Below, piece by piece: positions 8,824 to 17,882 of a DNA stretch of 64,000 bases. This stretch comes from Flaviflexus huanghaiensis. GTDB lineage: Bacteria > Actinomycetota > Actinomycetes > Actinomycetales > Actinomycetaceae. The position numbers and the translations under genes are program-made. The stretch covers positions 1 through 64,000 of the forward strand of contig NZ_JACFAK010000010.1 of the NCBI RefSeq assembly GCF_014118685.1, written 5' to 3'. Positions within the stretch are counted from its first letter, which is position 1, and each line of letters opens with the position of its first letter. Below the pieces are notes generated by a model that did no database searches, was not told where the DNA came from, and saw only the letters and a list, made by a program, of their open reading frames with translations.

Positions 8824-9375
8824 TTAGATGCCGACATGGTGCCGGCAAAGAGCCTGGTACGTGTCGCTTCCGCCGACCTGGTCGGGGGTGATATCGAGAG
8901 CATCGCCGAGGCCGGTTTGGGTGGGGCGGTGGTATGGCGCGGGAGCTCCGCACACGTCGCAGCGGGCCATGAGCTTGTCGACCCGGTCAGCCACGGCCAT
9001 GAGTTCGGGTATCGGATCGAATGGGCGTCCGTCGAACGTGACACAGAGGCCCGCAACGATGACGCGTCGGCCGGTGTCGAGGAGGTGGGCAACGGCTGGG
9101 ACGAGCGGCTGGCCGAAAAACTGGGCCTCGTCAATCGCGACGACATCCGACGTGACAGTTCGGATGATGTCATCGGCGGTTGCGACCACGCGAGCATCGT
9201 GCGTCGCGCCATCGTGGGTCGAGATATCTCCGATCCGGCCGCGATGATCGATCGCATGAGTGATGATGTCGGGTGACGCCCCCAGCTCTGTCAATCGCCG
9301 GATCTCGGCGATGAGGGCGGCGGTCTTTCCGGCGAACATCGGGCCGGTGATGACGTGAAGATGTCCAGGACTCAT
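8824..9375 (-). CDS. tdk: Thymidine kinase
   Basis: This 183-residue type II thymidine kinase phosphorylates thymidine with ATP in pyrimidine salvage. The P-loop GPMFAGKT is at residues 11-18, VVAIDEAQFF gives the Walker B/DEAQF motif, and GLCVTFDGRPF is the conserved segment after it. The zinc lasso is seen as CDVCG (Cys-x2-Cys) and, near the C-terminus, LCRHH. VGGSDTYQALCRHH matches the VGG.E.Y..VCR.H ending of the family. The length is near the lower end of the usual 180-205. The -10 element TAACGT lies six bases before the ATG. The gene overlaps nothing and converges with the Ca-type ATPase gene. Confidence 0.92.
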   Translation of the reverse strand: MSPGHLHVITGPMFAGKTAALIAEIRRLTELGASPDIITHAIDHRGRIGDISTHDGATHDARVVATADDIIRTVTSDVVAIDEAQFFGQPLVPAVAHLLDTGRRVIVAGLCVTFDGRPFDPIPELMAVADRVDKLMARCDVCGAPAPYHRPTQTGLGDALDITPDQVGGSDTYQALCRHHVGI

Positions 9376-9381
9376 AGCGCC

Positions 9382-9387
9382 ACGTTA
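9382..9387 (-). promoter_or_regulatory. -10 element for leaderless tdk
   Basis: On the minus strand TAACGT is followed by GGCGCT and the ATG of tdk (9375). There is no ribosome-binding site. Confidence 0.4.
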
Positions 9388-9467
9388 GCGGTGCCCGCTA
9401 GAAGAAACCGGTCACATGCTTCGGGTGGCGCGGTGAGAGGATGCGAAGGCACGGGCAGAGGAGCCCG

Positions 9468-10043
9468 TCAGTGGGGAAATGGTACGTGGGGTTCTTCGCC
9501 CGACGTGCCGTGGGGCGGGGTGTCCCTGTGCGGGGTGGGGGCGTCCCTGCCACCGGGGTTCTGCGGAGCCCCTCCCCATCCTGGCCCTGAGAGAAATGGG
9601 TCGGGCTCGGGGGGCTGCCGGTACCGTGTCGTCTCCGGGTTCTGGTCTGCGCCGGTCGGCCTGTGGTAGTCCTCCGGTGTCGAGGTGGAGAGCAGCTTCT
9701 CCACATTCTCGACGTCACGACGGTAAGCAATGAAGCCGAGGTCAGAAATCCTCCGACCGGTCGGCACGTGCCACAGCTTCCTATCGTGGATGTCGAGGTC
9801 GCCGGGATAACGCACTGGATACGTGCCCTTCGTCCTGCCGCCGGGGCTTTTAGCTCTCACCTCATACGGCCAAATTTCGACGAGAGGCTGGACGAGCATG
9901 AGAACGCCGAAGACCGCGGCGAAACCGCCGAGGATGTAGAGAACGGGAAGGTCTGCCAGCGCCGCGCCGAGGATAAGAATGATCCCGATGGCGAGGAGCG
10001 CGATCGAGAGTCGCCTACTGTGTCTGATTGTTGTCGTCGCCAT
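9468..10043 (-). CDS. Hypothetical two-segment membrane protein with proline-rich tail
   Basis: This 191-residue protein has a basic N-terminus (MATTTIRHSRR) followed by two hydrophobic segments at about 12-33 and 35-57. A soluble domain of about 75 residues contains WPYEVRAKSPGGRTKGTYPV and RKLWHVPTGRRISDLGFIAYRRD. The last 60 residues are rich in Pro, Gly, His and acidic residues (GPGWGGAPQNPGGRDAP) and look disordered. I recognise no family. A leaderless promoter with a good -35 sits directly upstream, which supports a real gene and its start. The gene lies alone, upstream of tdk on the same strand. Confidence 0.6.
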   Translation of the reverse strand: MATTTIRHSRRLSIALLAIGIILILGAALADLPVLYILGGFAAVFGVLMLVQPLVEIWPYEVRAKSPGGRTKGTYPVRYPGDLDIHDRKLWHVPTGRRISDLGFIAYRRDVENVEKLLSTSTPEDYHRPTGADQNPETTRYRQPPEPDPFLSGPGWGGAPQNPGGRDAPTPHRDTPPHGTSGEEPHVPFPH

Positions 10044-10049
10044 GAACCT

Positions 10050-10078
10050 AGCCTATGTGTCACAGATCTCACTGTCAG
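10050..10078 (-). promoter_or_regulatory. Leaderless promoter, CTGACA-17 bp-TAGGCT
   Basis: Read on the minus strand, CTGACA (10078-10073) and TAGGCT (10055-10050) are 17 bp apart, and the ATG of the 10043 gene begins six bases after TAGGCT. It is one of the best sigma70-type matches in the window. Confidence 0.6.
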
Positions 10079-10274
10079 GTCGAGACGGCGTGGACCCGAC
10101 GATGTCCCCTCGTCACACGCCAGCCTCCGATAGCGATCGACAGATATGCGCAGACGATGACACGCCCGCCGCGTACCGATTTCCCGTGCAACACACGAAA
10201 AATCGTCATCCGATTCCCCGGCCTATGACTGTTCATCGCGTGGGAGAGCATGCTGCTGGGCACCGTGTCCGGCC

Positions 10275-10280
10275 TATAAT
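10275..10280 (+). promoter_or_regulatory. Consensus TATAAT -10 upstream of the peptide importer operon
   Basis: A perfect TATAAT lies 55 bases before the substrate-binding protein start. No convincing -35 is seen at 17 bp. Unlike many genes here, this one would have an untranslated leader of about 48 bases containing a weak AAGGGTG ribosome-binding site. Confidence 0.5.
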
Positions 10281-10334
10281 CACACGTGTCTCTACAGGTT
10301 CGTTCGGGCCGACAGGTCCTGCAAGGGTGATGTC

Positions 10335-11966
10335 ATGTTTACTCTCCGTCGCACGTCCATCGCTGCGGTCGCGGCCGCCTCACTCGTGCTTGCCGGCTGT
10401 GGCGGCACAGCTGATGAGGCCGGGGGTGGACGGACCGCCGGAGGAGATCTCGTCTTCGCCACCGGAGATGCCGAACCAACGTGCCTCGATCCTCACGTTG
10501 GCGGGAATATGCCGCAGAAGATCGCCAGCATCCACGTGCTCGAGTCCCTCTTCACAATGACCCAAGATGGCGAGATCAAGCCCTGGCTCGCCGAGTCCGG
10601 CGACATGTCAGACGACGGAATGACATGGACGTTCGAGCTGAAGGAGGGTGTCGAGTTCACGGACGGCACACCATTTACCGCCGAGGCTGTCAAAGCCAAT
10701 ATTGAGCATCTTCAGGACCCCGCGACGGAATCGTCAACCGGCTACCTCGCAGTCGAGCACGTCGACTCAGTCGAGCCCGTCGACACGCACACCGCGGTGT
10801 TCCACATGACGGAGCCGGATGCTGCGCTCATGGAGTCTCTTGCGCAGACGTGGCTCGCCATCCAGTCGCCCACCGCGCTCGAGAGGAGCCGGGAGGAGAA
10901 CTGCGAATCTCCAGTCGGCACTGGACCGTTCATCGTCGAGGAGTGGAACAAGCAACACTCGATCACGTACTCCCGCAACGACGACTACACGAGCCCGCCA
11001 TCGACAGCCGAGCACGACGGTCCAGCCCTGCTCGACACACTGACCATCCGCTTCATGCCGGACGCCGCATCACGCTTCGCCGCACTCCAAGCAGGTGAGG
11101 TCCACGTCATCGACTCAGCCCAGCCCGACACGATAGCCCAAGCCAGGAGCGGTGGCGGCCCGATTAACGACCTCATCGGTGTCCGTTCAGGAGCTTCGAC
11201 AAGGCTCGAGCTCAACACCGGCGGCGACACATTCTCTGACCCGCTCGTCCGTCAGGCGTTCATGCATGCCTCCGATATCGAGACGGGCGTCGACACGCTC
11301 TTCTTCGGCACCGTCGAACGGACAACAAGCCTTCTCGCCTCGAGTACCCCGCACGGCACCCGCCACGACGACGCGTTCAACTACGATCCTGAGCGCGCTT
11401 CCGAGCTGCTCGATGAGGCCGGATGGGTCAAGGGCTCCGACGGAGTGCGGACGAAGGACGGCAGACGTTTGACCGTGAGGATCCCCGTGTCAACCAACCA
11501 GTCCATTCCTGCCGAACAATCCCTACTCGAGCAGATCCAGTCCCAGGCCGCAGATGTCGGCTTCGACGTCACGCTCGACCCCATGGACCTCGCGAGCTGG
11601 TATGCGGCGGCGGGTGCCTGGGAGTTTGACGCAATCACCGCACCCTACGGTAAGTCGAGCCCCGACGTGCTCCGCATCATCTTCCACTCCGACAGCATCG
11701 AACCGGCTCCGTCCGGCTACCATGCCAACAACATCAAGGTGCGCAACGACGAGCTCGACGCACGACTTGATGAGGCGAACCAGACGACCGATGAGAAGGA
11801 ACGGGCAGAGCTCTACGCACAGGCCCAGCGCATCATCATCGACGGCGCCTACGTCATGCCGCTATACGACTGGCAGACGAGAGTCCTCTACCGCGATAAC
11901 GTCCACGGACTTCGCCTCGAAACGAACCTGTCGACGCCGTGGTTCCACGAGGCGTGGATCGACTAG
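10335..11966 (+). CDS. ABC importer substrate-binding lipoprotein, family 5 (oligopeptide type)
   Basis: This 543-residue lipoprotein has a signal peptide MFTLRRTSIAAVAAASLVL ending in the lipobox LAGC, with lipidated Cys22. The SBP_bac_5 domain follows, with DGMTWTFELKEGVEFTDGTP as the family hallmark (W.F.L..GVKFHDG.P). SPVGTGPFIVEEW and DPERASELLDEAGW are the usual mid-domain and later motifs. It would capture oligopeptides, or possibly a metal chelate or another small ligand, outside the cell. It is the first gene of a four-gene operon with two permeases and a fused ATPase. The permease gene starts two bases after its stop. Confidence 0.88.
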   Translation: MFTLRRTSIAAVAAASLVLAGCGGTADEAGGGRTAGGDLVFATGDAEPTCLDPHVGGNMPQKIASIHVLESLFTMTQDGEIKPWLAESGDMSDDGMTWTFELKEGVEFTDGTPFTAEAVKANIEHLQDPATESSTGYLAVEHVDSVEPVDTHTAVFHMTEPDAALMESLAQTWLAIQSPTALERSREENCESPVGTGPFIVEEWNKQHSITYSRNDDYTSPPSTAEHDGPALLDTLTIRFMPDAASRFAALQAGEVHVIDSAQPDTIAQARSGGGPINDLIGVRSGASTRLELNTGGDTFSDPLVRQAFMHASDIETGVDTLFFGTVERTTSLLASSTPHGTRHDDAFNYDPERASELLDEAGWVKGSDGVRTKDGRRLTVRIPVSTNQSIPAEQSLLEQIQSQAADVGFDVTLDPMDLASWYAAAGAWEFDAITAPYGKSSPDVLRIIFHSDSIEPAPSGYHANNIKVRNDELDARLDEANQTTDEKERAELYAQAQRIIIDGAYVMPLYDWQTRVLYRDNVHGLRLETNLSTPWFHEAWID

Positions 11967-11968
11967 AC

Positions 11969-12901
11969 GTGCCGCCGGTCGCCCGCTATCTGCTCCTGCG
12001 GCTCGGGGGACTCATCGCCGTCCTCTGGGCTGTCGCGACCATTGTTTTCCTCGCACTCAAAGCCATCCCGGGCGATGAGGTGGATGCCATCCTTGGCCCC
12101 GGGTCAAACGCGAGCGACGAGGCCGTCGCGCTCGCGATCGAGACGTACGGTCTCGATGAGCCGCTCCTCGTCCAGTACTGGGTCCAGCTCAAGTCCATCG
12201 CATCGTTCAACTGGGGGATGAGCTTCTCCTATGACGAACCCGTTCGTGACCTCATCGGCGAGCAACTCCCGGCAACGCTGACGCTGGCCCTTGCCGCGCT
12301 GGGACTAGCGTGGGTCATGGCGCTCGCTTTCGCCCTCGTCAGCGTGTTTGGGAAAAGCGCATGGCGCGTCGCGTCGATGATCGAAGTTGTTTCCGCGGCC
12401 CTGCCGCACTTCGCGCTCGCCATTGTTCTCATCGTCATTTTCTCTACCTGGCTGGCGTTGCTCCCACCCGTCTCCACCGACAGCGCACAGTCCCTCATCC
12501 TTCCCGCCCTCACACTCGCCGTGCCGACGGCGGGCTTCCTCGGTCAGGTCATGCGCGAATCCATGCTCGACGCCCTCGAAGCACCGTTTACAACCTCGGC
12601 CAGAGCCCGCGGAGAGTCGACCATGGGACTCTTCTGGCGGCATCTACTACGCCACGCCGTCCTTCCGGCGATATCTCTCGCCGGGTGGGCGTTTGGTTCC
12701 CTCATGTCCGGAGCCGTCATTGTCGAAGAAATCTTCGCCCGCCAGGGCATCGGCCGTACCCTTCTCGGCGCAGTCGGGGTGCGAGACATGCCGCTCGTCA
12801 TCGGCATCCTCATGGTAATCGCAACCATCTATGTCGTCGTCATGCTCGTGGTTGACGCCGTCGAAGCCGCGGTTGACCCGCGGGTGAGGAGACCCGCGTG
12901 A
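11969..12901 (+). CDS. Oligopeptide-type ABC importer permease, DppB/OppB type
   Basis: This 310-residue protein has about six membrane segments. The N-terminal RYLLLRLGGLIAVLWAVATIVF is followed by a long periplasmic loop containing VDAILGPGSNASDEAVALAI. The EAA loop is TSARARGESTMGLFWRHLLRHA (residues about 205-230), which docks on the ATPase. IFARQGIGRTLLGAVGVRDM is the conserved C-terminal motif of the B-type subunit. The GTG at 11969, two bases after the upstream stop, places the start where homologues begin. An upstream GTG in the same frame at 11939 lies inside the previous gene. The partner permease gene overlaps by four bases. Confidence 0.87.
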   Translation: MPPVARYLLLRLGGLIAVLWAVATIVFLALKAIPGDEVDAILGPGSNASDEAVALAIETYGLDEPLLVQYWVQLKSIASFNWGMSFSYDEPVRDLIGEQLPATLTLALAALGLAWVMALAFALVSVFGKSAWRVASMIEVVSAALPHFALAIVLIVIFSTWLALLPPVSTDSAQSLILPALTLAVPTAGFLGQVMRESMLDALEAPFTTSARARGESTMGLFWRHLLRHAVLPAISLAGWAFGSLMSGAVIVEEIFARQGIGRTLLGAVGVRDMPLVIGILMVIATIYVVVMLVVDAVEAAVDPRVRRPA

Positions 12902-13740
12902 GCACCGTCGTTCTCACACAGACAGCGCGCAACAAGAGAGGGCTCGGTTTAGGTGGCTGGGCGTCACTCGTGGTCCTTGCGATTTTCCTCGTGTGCGCAG
13001 TCGCCCCAGACCTTGTCGCACCGGGCAATCCACTCGCGGTCGATCCCGGTGCCGGCTTCATGCCGCCCAGCGCGGATCACTGGTTCGGTACCGACGAGTC
13101 GGGACGGGACACGTTCCGCCGGGTCGTCCACGGAACGGGCGATTCACTCGTCATCGGTGTCGCCGCCACCGGCATCGGCCTCGCCATTGCATCACTACTT
13201 GGGATCGGCGCAGCGCTCGGGCCGCGGTGGCTCGACTTCACCCTGTCCCGCTTTGTCGAGGTTCTGTTTGCTCTGCCCGGCATCGTCCTCGCCCTCCTCC
13301 TTATCACCGTCGTCGGCCCCGGCGTCACAACCTCGACCATTGCGGTCGGCCTTGCGACGGCGCCGGGGTACGCACGAATGATCCGCACCCAGACCATCGC
13401 CATCGCGAACTCCGGCTACGTCGAGGCTGATCGTGCGCTCGGACGGACGAGGCGCCAGATTCTCGCCCGCAGGATTGCCCCCAACCTCGTCGTGCCACTC
13501 TTCGTTATTGCAACCCTCGGTGTTGGCCAGGGAGTGGTGTGGGCAGCGTCCCTGTCCTACCTGGGCCTCGGAGTCGCTCCGCCCTCGCCGGAATGGGGGG
13601 CGATGATGAATGCGGGTCGCACCTATCTCACGTCCTCCGCGTGGTGGATGACGCTCTTCCCAGGCGTTGCGATCATCCTCACGGCCGTGTCGACAACGGT
13701 CCTGTCCCGCTCGATCGCCGCCGCCTCTCGGAGGGCGTGA
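12898..13740 (+). CDS. Oligopeptide-type ABC importer permease, DppC/OppC type
   Basis: This 280-residue permease has six membrane segments. The conserved N-terminal loop HWFGTDESGRDTFRRVVHGT (H..GTD..GRD...R...G) identifies the C-type subunit. VEADRALGRTRRQILARRI is the EAA loop. SYLGLGVAPPSPEWGAMMNA is the closing signature (LSFLGLG..PP.P.WG.M). It overlaps the DppB-type gene by four bases and shares one base with the ATPase gene. The four genes are therefore a tightly coupled operon. Confidence 0.9.
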   Translation: MSTVVLTQTARNKRGLGLGGWASLVVLAIFLVCAVAPDLVAPGNPLAVDPGAGFMPPSADHWFGTDESGRDTFRRVVHGTGDSLVIGVAATGIGLAIASLLGIGAALGPRWLDFTLSRFVEVLFALPGIVLALLLITVVGPGVTTSTIAVGLATAPGYARMIRTQTIAIANSGYVEADRALGRTRRQILARRIAPNLVVPLFVIATLGVGQGVVWAASLSYLGLGVAPPSPEWGAMMNAGRTYLTSSAWWMTLFPGVAIILTAVSTTVLSRSIAAASRRA

Positions 13741-15293
13741 TGGAGCCGATCTACCGTGTCCGAGACCTATCCGTGTCGTTCGACAAGCCAGTCGTCACAC
13801 GCGTGTCCTTCGACCTCGTTCCGGGCCGGTGCCTCGCCCTCGTCGGTGAGTCCGGGTCGGGTAAGTCCGTCACCGCAAGGGCACTACTCGGCCTCGCCGG
13901 TAGCGATGCCACCGTCACCGGCGAGCTACTCATCGATGGTCGACACATGACGGGCGCGAGCACGAGATCGTGGCGCAAGGTGCGAGGAAGGCGTATTGGC
14001 CTTGTTCTGCAGGACGCCCTCGTCTCACTCGATCCACTTCGCCCCATCGGCCGGGAAGTGGCCGACACGCTTCGTTTGCACACGGACGTTGCTCGCCGCG
14101 ACATACCTGGCCGCGTCGTCGACGTTCTCGAACGTGTCGGACTGGACGATGCAGGGGATCGATCTCGCCAGCGCTCCGGAGAGCTATCCGGCGGCCAGCG
14201 CCAGCGCGCCCTCATCGCCGCCGCCATCGCGGCCGACCCGCCGATCATCATCGCGGACGAACCGACGACGGCCCTCGATCGTAGCGTCCAGAGCCACATC
14301 GTCCGCCTCCTTGCAGACCTGCGAGATTCCGGTCAAGCTGTCCTTCTTATCACCCACGATCTCGGGATCGCGAAAGAGATCGCCGACGACGTGTGCGTCA
14401 TGGCGGACGGTCGCATCGTCGATGCTGGCCCAGACGTGCTCACCGCCTCCTCTCATCCGACAACCCGCCGGCTCCTCACCGCGGTCCCGACACGGTCGAC
14501 CACGCCGCCTCGGCCCCCCGCTCCCGCTGTCCTCGAGGCAAAGGGACTCGAGCGGATATTCCCGGGAAGGGCCGGTGCCCCCGACCGCGTCGCGGTCGAT
14601 AATGTGGATCTCACTCTCATGGCGGGCGAGACTCTCGGTCTGGTCGGTTCGTCCGGCTCGGGAAAGACGACACTCGCCCGGCTTCTGCTCGCCATCGACA
14701 CGCCCACCGCAGGCGACGTCAGACTTCTCGGTGAACCGTGGGCGACAGTTCCAGAGAGTGCGCGCCGCAAGCGCCGTTCCGGCATCTCCGTCATTTACCA
14801 GGACGCCCTGTCCTCATTCGACCCGCGAGTGCGGGTGGGAACGATCCTCGCCGATGCGGCGTCAATGGGGAACGTGCCGACCTGGCGACGAGCCCCGGCC
14901 GAGCTGAGGGCGCGCGTGCAGGAGTTGCTGGGAGATGTCGGACTGGCTCCTGAGACGGTCGACAGGAGACCGCTTCACCTCTCGGGTGGGATGAGACAGC
15001 GGGTCGCGATCGCCCGCGCCCTTGCCACTGATCCGCAGGTGCTCGTCTCCGATGAGCCGGTCTCTTCCCTCGACGTCACTGTCCAGGCGGAGATCCTCGA
15101 TCTGCTTGCCCGCCTTCAGGAGGAGCGGGGCCTCACTCAACTCTTTATCTCGCACGATCTTGATGTCATCGGGCAGGTCGCCGACCGGATTGCCATCATG
15201 TCGGATGGCCGCATTGTCGAGCTAGGCAACCGTGATGATGTGCTTGACAGGCCAACCCACCCGGCGACGAAAGCTCTTGTCTCGCGACGGTGA
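13740..15293 (+). CDS. Fused dual ABC ATPase (DppD-DppF type) of the peptide importer
   Basis: This 517-residue protein carries two complete ABC ATPase domains in one chain. The N-terminal half has Walker A GESGSGKS (about 35-42), signature LSGGQRQR and Walker B IIIADEPTTALD. The C-terminal half has Walker A GSSGSGKTT, signature LSGGMRQR and Walker B VLVSDEPVSSLD. In many bacteria these are separate DppD and DppF/OppD and OppF proteins; the fusion is common in actinobacteria. It powers the importer encoded just upstream. ATG 13740 overlaps the last base of the permease stop; a longer reading would run antisense to homology inside the permease gene. Confidence 0.9.
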   Translation: MEPIYRVRDLSVSFDKPVVTRVSFDLVPGRCLALVGESGSGKSVTARALLGLAGSDATVTGELLIDGRHMTGASTRSWRKVRGRRIGLVLQDALVSLDPLRPIGREVADTLRLHTDVARRDIPGRVVDVLERVGLDDAGDRSRQRSGELSGGQRQRALIAAAIAADPPIIIADEPTTALDRSVQSHIVRLLADLRDSGQAVLLITHDLGIAKEIADDVCVMADGRIVDAGPDVLTASSHPTTRRLLTAVPTRSTTPPRPPAPAVLEAKGLERIFPGRAGAPDRVAVDNVDLTLMAGETLGLVGSSGSGKTTLARLLLAIDTPTAGDVRLLGEPWATVPESARRKRRSGISVIYQDALSSFDPRVRVGTILADAASMGNVPTWRRAPAELRARVQELLGDVGLAPETVDRRPLHLSGGMRQRVAIARALATDPQVLVSDEPVSSLDVTVQAEILDLLARLQEERGLTQLFISHDLDVIGQVADRIAIMSDGRIVELGNRDDVLDRPTHPATKALVSRR

Positions 15294-15320
15294 GTCCTGC
15301 CCGCTGTGAGAGGAACGGTG

Positions 15321-15349
15321 TGAACCGGCCGCGATCATGTCGATAGGGT
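15321..15349 (+). promoter_or_regulatory. Leaderless promoter of mtr, TGAACC-17 bp-TAGGGT
   Basis: TGAACC (15321-15326) and TAGGGT (15344-15349) are 17 bp apart. Seven bases then lead to ATG 15357, with no ribosome-binding site. The geometry favours ATG 15357 over the GTG at 15351. Confidence 0.55.
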
Positions 15350-15356
15350 TGTGTGC

Positions 15357-16760
15357 ATGACCCATTTCGATCTCCTTATTATCGGCACCGGTTCCGGCAA
15401 CACTCTGCCGGGGCCCGAGTTCGACGGACTGTCCATCGCCCTCGTCGAGAAGGGACTATTCGGCGGGACCTGCCTCAACGTCGGCTGCATCCCGACGAAG
15501 ATGTTCACGTACACAGCCGAGATCGCCACGACCCCGGCGAGGGCGCCGAAGTACGGGGTGAGTCAGACCCTCGACGGAGTCGACTGGCCCGCGATCCGGG
15601 ACCGGGTGTTCGGCAGAATCGATCCGATCGCTGCGGGCGGCGAAGAGTACCGCAAGGTCCACGTAGACAACCGAAACCTCACGGTCTATCAGGGCGTCGG
15701 CAGGTTCACAGGACCACGGAGGATGGTTGTCGCCACTGCCGATGGCGACAAGGAGATCACCGCCGACAGGGTCGTGATCGCCGCCGGCGCGCGGCCCTCG
15801 TTCCCGGCGGTTGCAGGATTGGCAGAAGCGGGCCCCCTCACCTCGGACACGGTCATGCGAATGGAGGAGCTGCCGGGCTCAATGATCATTATCGGATCCG
15901 GCTACATTGGCGCGGAAATGGCTCACATTTTTTCGTCCCTGGGAGTCGACGTCACGCTCGTTGCACGTGGCCCCGTCCTGCTACGCCACCACGACAGTGA
16001 CATCTCCGACGCGTACACAAAGATCGTGTCGGGAAAGTACCGCGTCAAGCTTCGGTTCAACACCGGGCTTGTCGAGCGGCGCGATGGTCGGGTGCGAGTG
16101 TCGGGCAGGGTCGGGGACAAGAAGGAGACGCTGGAGGCAGATGAGGTGCTCGTCGCGACCGGCCGGATTCCGAACTCCGACAGGCTCGAGGTTGCTACTG
16201 CCGGTATCGGCACCCATGCCGACGGCAGGGTCATGGTCGACGAGTACCAGAGGGTGCTCGACCCGCAGGGCCACGTCATCGACGGCGTCTTCGCGTTGGG
16301 GGACATCAGTTCCGAGTGGCAGCTCAAACACGTCGCCAATAAGGAGGCGAAGACCGTCCGGCATAACCTCCTCCACCCAGACCAGATGAAGCCGACCGAT
16401 CACCGGTTTGTCCCGCACGCCGTGTTCGGCGATCCGCAGATTGCCTCGGTTGGAATGACCGAGGCTGAGGCACAAGTCAAGGGTCTCGATTACGTGGTGG
16501 GGAAGCAGGAGTACTCGGGGATCGCATACGGCTGGGCGATGGAGGACACGACCGGGTTCGCGAAGATTATCGCCGACCGGGAGACAACTGAAATCCTCGG
16601 CGCCCACATCATGGGTGCGCACGCCCCCACTCTTATTCAGATCCTCATCCAAGCCATGTCGACTGGACAGACGGCCCGCGACATCGTCGACACTCAATAC
16701 TGGATCCACCCCGCCATGCCCGAACTTGTCGAGAACGCCCTCCTCCAGATCACCGGCTGA
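15357..16760 (+). CDS. mtr: Mycothione reductase
   Basis: This 467-residue flavoprotein disulfide reductase uses NADPH to reduce mycothiol disulfide and keeps the actinobacterial thiol pool reduced. It has the N-terminal FAD site LLIIGTGSGN and the redox-active disulfide GGTCLNVGCIPTK (Cys39 and Cys44). A central NAD(P) site IIIGSGYIGAEMAH follows, then FAD motif 2 (VFALGDISSEWQLKHVAN). The C-terminal HPAMPELVENALL supplies the catalytic His. The TGSGN (not GGGPGG) motif and the KHVANKEA segment separate mycothione reductases from lipoamide dehydrogenases. The presence of this enzyme implies that the cell makes mycothiol. Confidence 0.92.
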   Translation: MTHFDLLIIGTGSGNTLPGPEFDGLSIALVEKGLFGGTCLNVGCIPTKMFTYTAEIATTPARAPKYGVSQTLDGVDWPAIRDRVFGRIDPIAAGGEEYRKVHVDNRNLTVYQGVGRFTGPRRMVVATADGDKEITADRVVIAAGARPSFPAVAGLAEAGPLTSDTVMRMEELPGSMIIIGSGYIGAEMAHIFSSLGVDVTLVARGPVLLRHHDSDISDAYTKIVSGKYRVKLRFNTGLVERRDGRVRVSGRVGDKKETLEADEVLVATGRIPNSDRLEVATAGIGTHADGRVMVDEYQRVLDPQGHVIDGVFALGDISSEWQLKHVANKEAKTVRHNLLHPDQMKPTDHRFVPHAVFGDPQIASVGMTEAEAQVKGLDYVVGKQEYSGIAYGWAMEDTTGFAKIIADRETTEILGAHIMGAHAPTLIQILIQAMSTGQTARDIVDTQYWIHPAMPELVENALLQITG

Positions 16761-16834
16761 CACGTCGGGAGGCGTTATCGTCCACACGGGCAGGAGGGAG
16801 ACTTCGGTCGCCAATGTGGTCACGCAACGCGTGG

Positions 16835-16859
16835 GGGGGCGGATCTCAGATCCGCCCCC
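16835..16859. terminator. Bidirectional hairpin between mtr and a hydroxyacid dehydrogenase gene
   Basis: GGGGGCGGAT (16835-16844) and ATCCGCCCCC (16850-16859) form a perfect 10-bp GC-rich stem with loop CTCAG, about 75 bases after the mtr stop. The dehydrogenase gene ends on the other strand at 16895. Confidence 0.75.
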
Positions 16860-16894
16860 AATTCTCGCTCTGTCATCCTGCCGAGGACAACGCG

Positions 16895-17803
16895 CTAGCC
16901 ACTGGTGCCGAGGACAACGTTGACGAACGGCTCACCGGAGATGTAGTTGCCGACCTGACGGCGCACCAACCGGTTCATCCTCGAGTACATCGCGCTCGTG
17001 TTGCCACCGATGTGGGGAGTGATGAGGGTGGCCTTCTCGAACAGCGGATGACCATCCGGGAGCGGCTCCGGGTCGGTGACGTCGAGAGTGATCCGGAGGC
17101 GGTCCGCGTGCTTGAGCAGAGCATCCGTATCGGCAACCTTGCCACGAGCAATATTGACGAGGATGGCACCGTCCTTCATAGCTGACAGGAACTCGTCGTC
17201 GACGAGGTTCTCTGTTGACTCATTGAGTGGGACAACGACGATGACGGAATCAGCATCGGGCAGGAGCTCTGGCAGGTCGCTGAGGGAATACACCTTGCCG
17301 TAGATATCTTCCCGCGCGCGGCGGGCCACCCGTACGACGTTCGTTTCAAACGGGGCGAGCCGCTGTGCAATGGCAGTACCAACACCGCCGATGCCAATGA
17401 GGATGATCTTCGTGTCGGCCAGGCCGAGAGTGTCAAAGCTCTCCCACCGGCCTTCCCGCTGCTGTGCCGCCACCCGGTCGATGTCGCGGGCGGCATAGAG
17501 AAGCATGGCAAGCGCATGCTCGGCCGTTGCTGTCTCGTGCACCGTCGCCGCGTTCGCGACCTCGAGGCCATCGGGCAGGTCACGCGGGATCGAGTCGTAG
17601 CCGATCGAGCCTAGCTGGAGGAGCTTCGTCCCCGTCTCGGCAACGCGCTCGACCAGGTCGGCGGTGGTGACGTGGGGGGCGACCGCGATGTCGATGTGCT
17701 CGGCAGGTGGCGGCGTCTTGAAATCCCACTCAAGAACGGTGATCCCCGGAATGTCGAGGTCGATCGTCCAGTCTGGCGATATGGCAATAGTCACGTTAGT
17801 CAC
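16895..17803 (-). CDS. D-isomer-specific 2-hydroxyacid dehydrogenase
   Basis: This 302-residue NAD(P)-dependent oxidoreductase interconverts a 2-oxoacid and a D-2-hydroxyacid. It has the Rossmann motif ILIGIGGVGTAIAQRLAPF (GxGxxG at about 137-142). VNIARGKVADTDALL is the conserved NIARG substrate-binding segment. LDVTDPEPLPDGHPLF is the DV...EPLP..HPL motif, and ITPHIGGNT carries the catalytic His. It is a little shorter than the usual 310-330. GTG 17803 is placed by a TAGGTT -10 six bases upstream. The true substrate is unknown; it could act on glyoxylate, hydroxypyruvate or another 2-oxoacid. Confidence 0.85.
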   Translation of the reverse strand: MTNVTIAISPDWTIDLDIPGITVLEWDFKTPPPAEHIDIAVAPHVTTADLVERVAETGTKLLQLGSIGYDSIPRDLPDGLEVANAATVHETATAEHALAMLLYAARDIDRVAAQQREGRWESFDTLGLADTKIILIGIGGVGTAIAQRLAPFETNVVRVARRAREDIYGKVYSLSDLPELLPDADSVIVVVPLNESTENLVDDEFLSAMKDGAILVNIARGKVADTDALLKHADRLRITLDVTDPEPLPDGHPLFEKATLITPHIGGNTSAMYSRMNRLVRRQVGNYISGEPFVNVVLGTSG

Positions 17804-17809
17804 GCCTCT

Positions 17810-17815
17810 AACCTA
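17810..17815 (-). promoter_or_regulatory. -10 element for a leaderless dehydrogenase transcript
   Basis: On the minus strand TAGGTT is followed by AGAGGC and the GTG at 17803. Confidence 0.4.
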
Positions 17816-17882
17816 CATGGCTCCTGTGCTTTCGACTACCGGATCACCAGCCAGCACTCTCGCGTGCGTTCGCCCCGTCGTG

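Noticed and set aside
10335-15293. The importer as a nickel or siderophore system
   Set aside because: Family-5 binding proteins serve peptides, nickel and other ligands. Nothing in the sequence distinguishes them, so only the oligopeptide type is stated.
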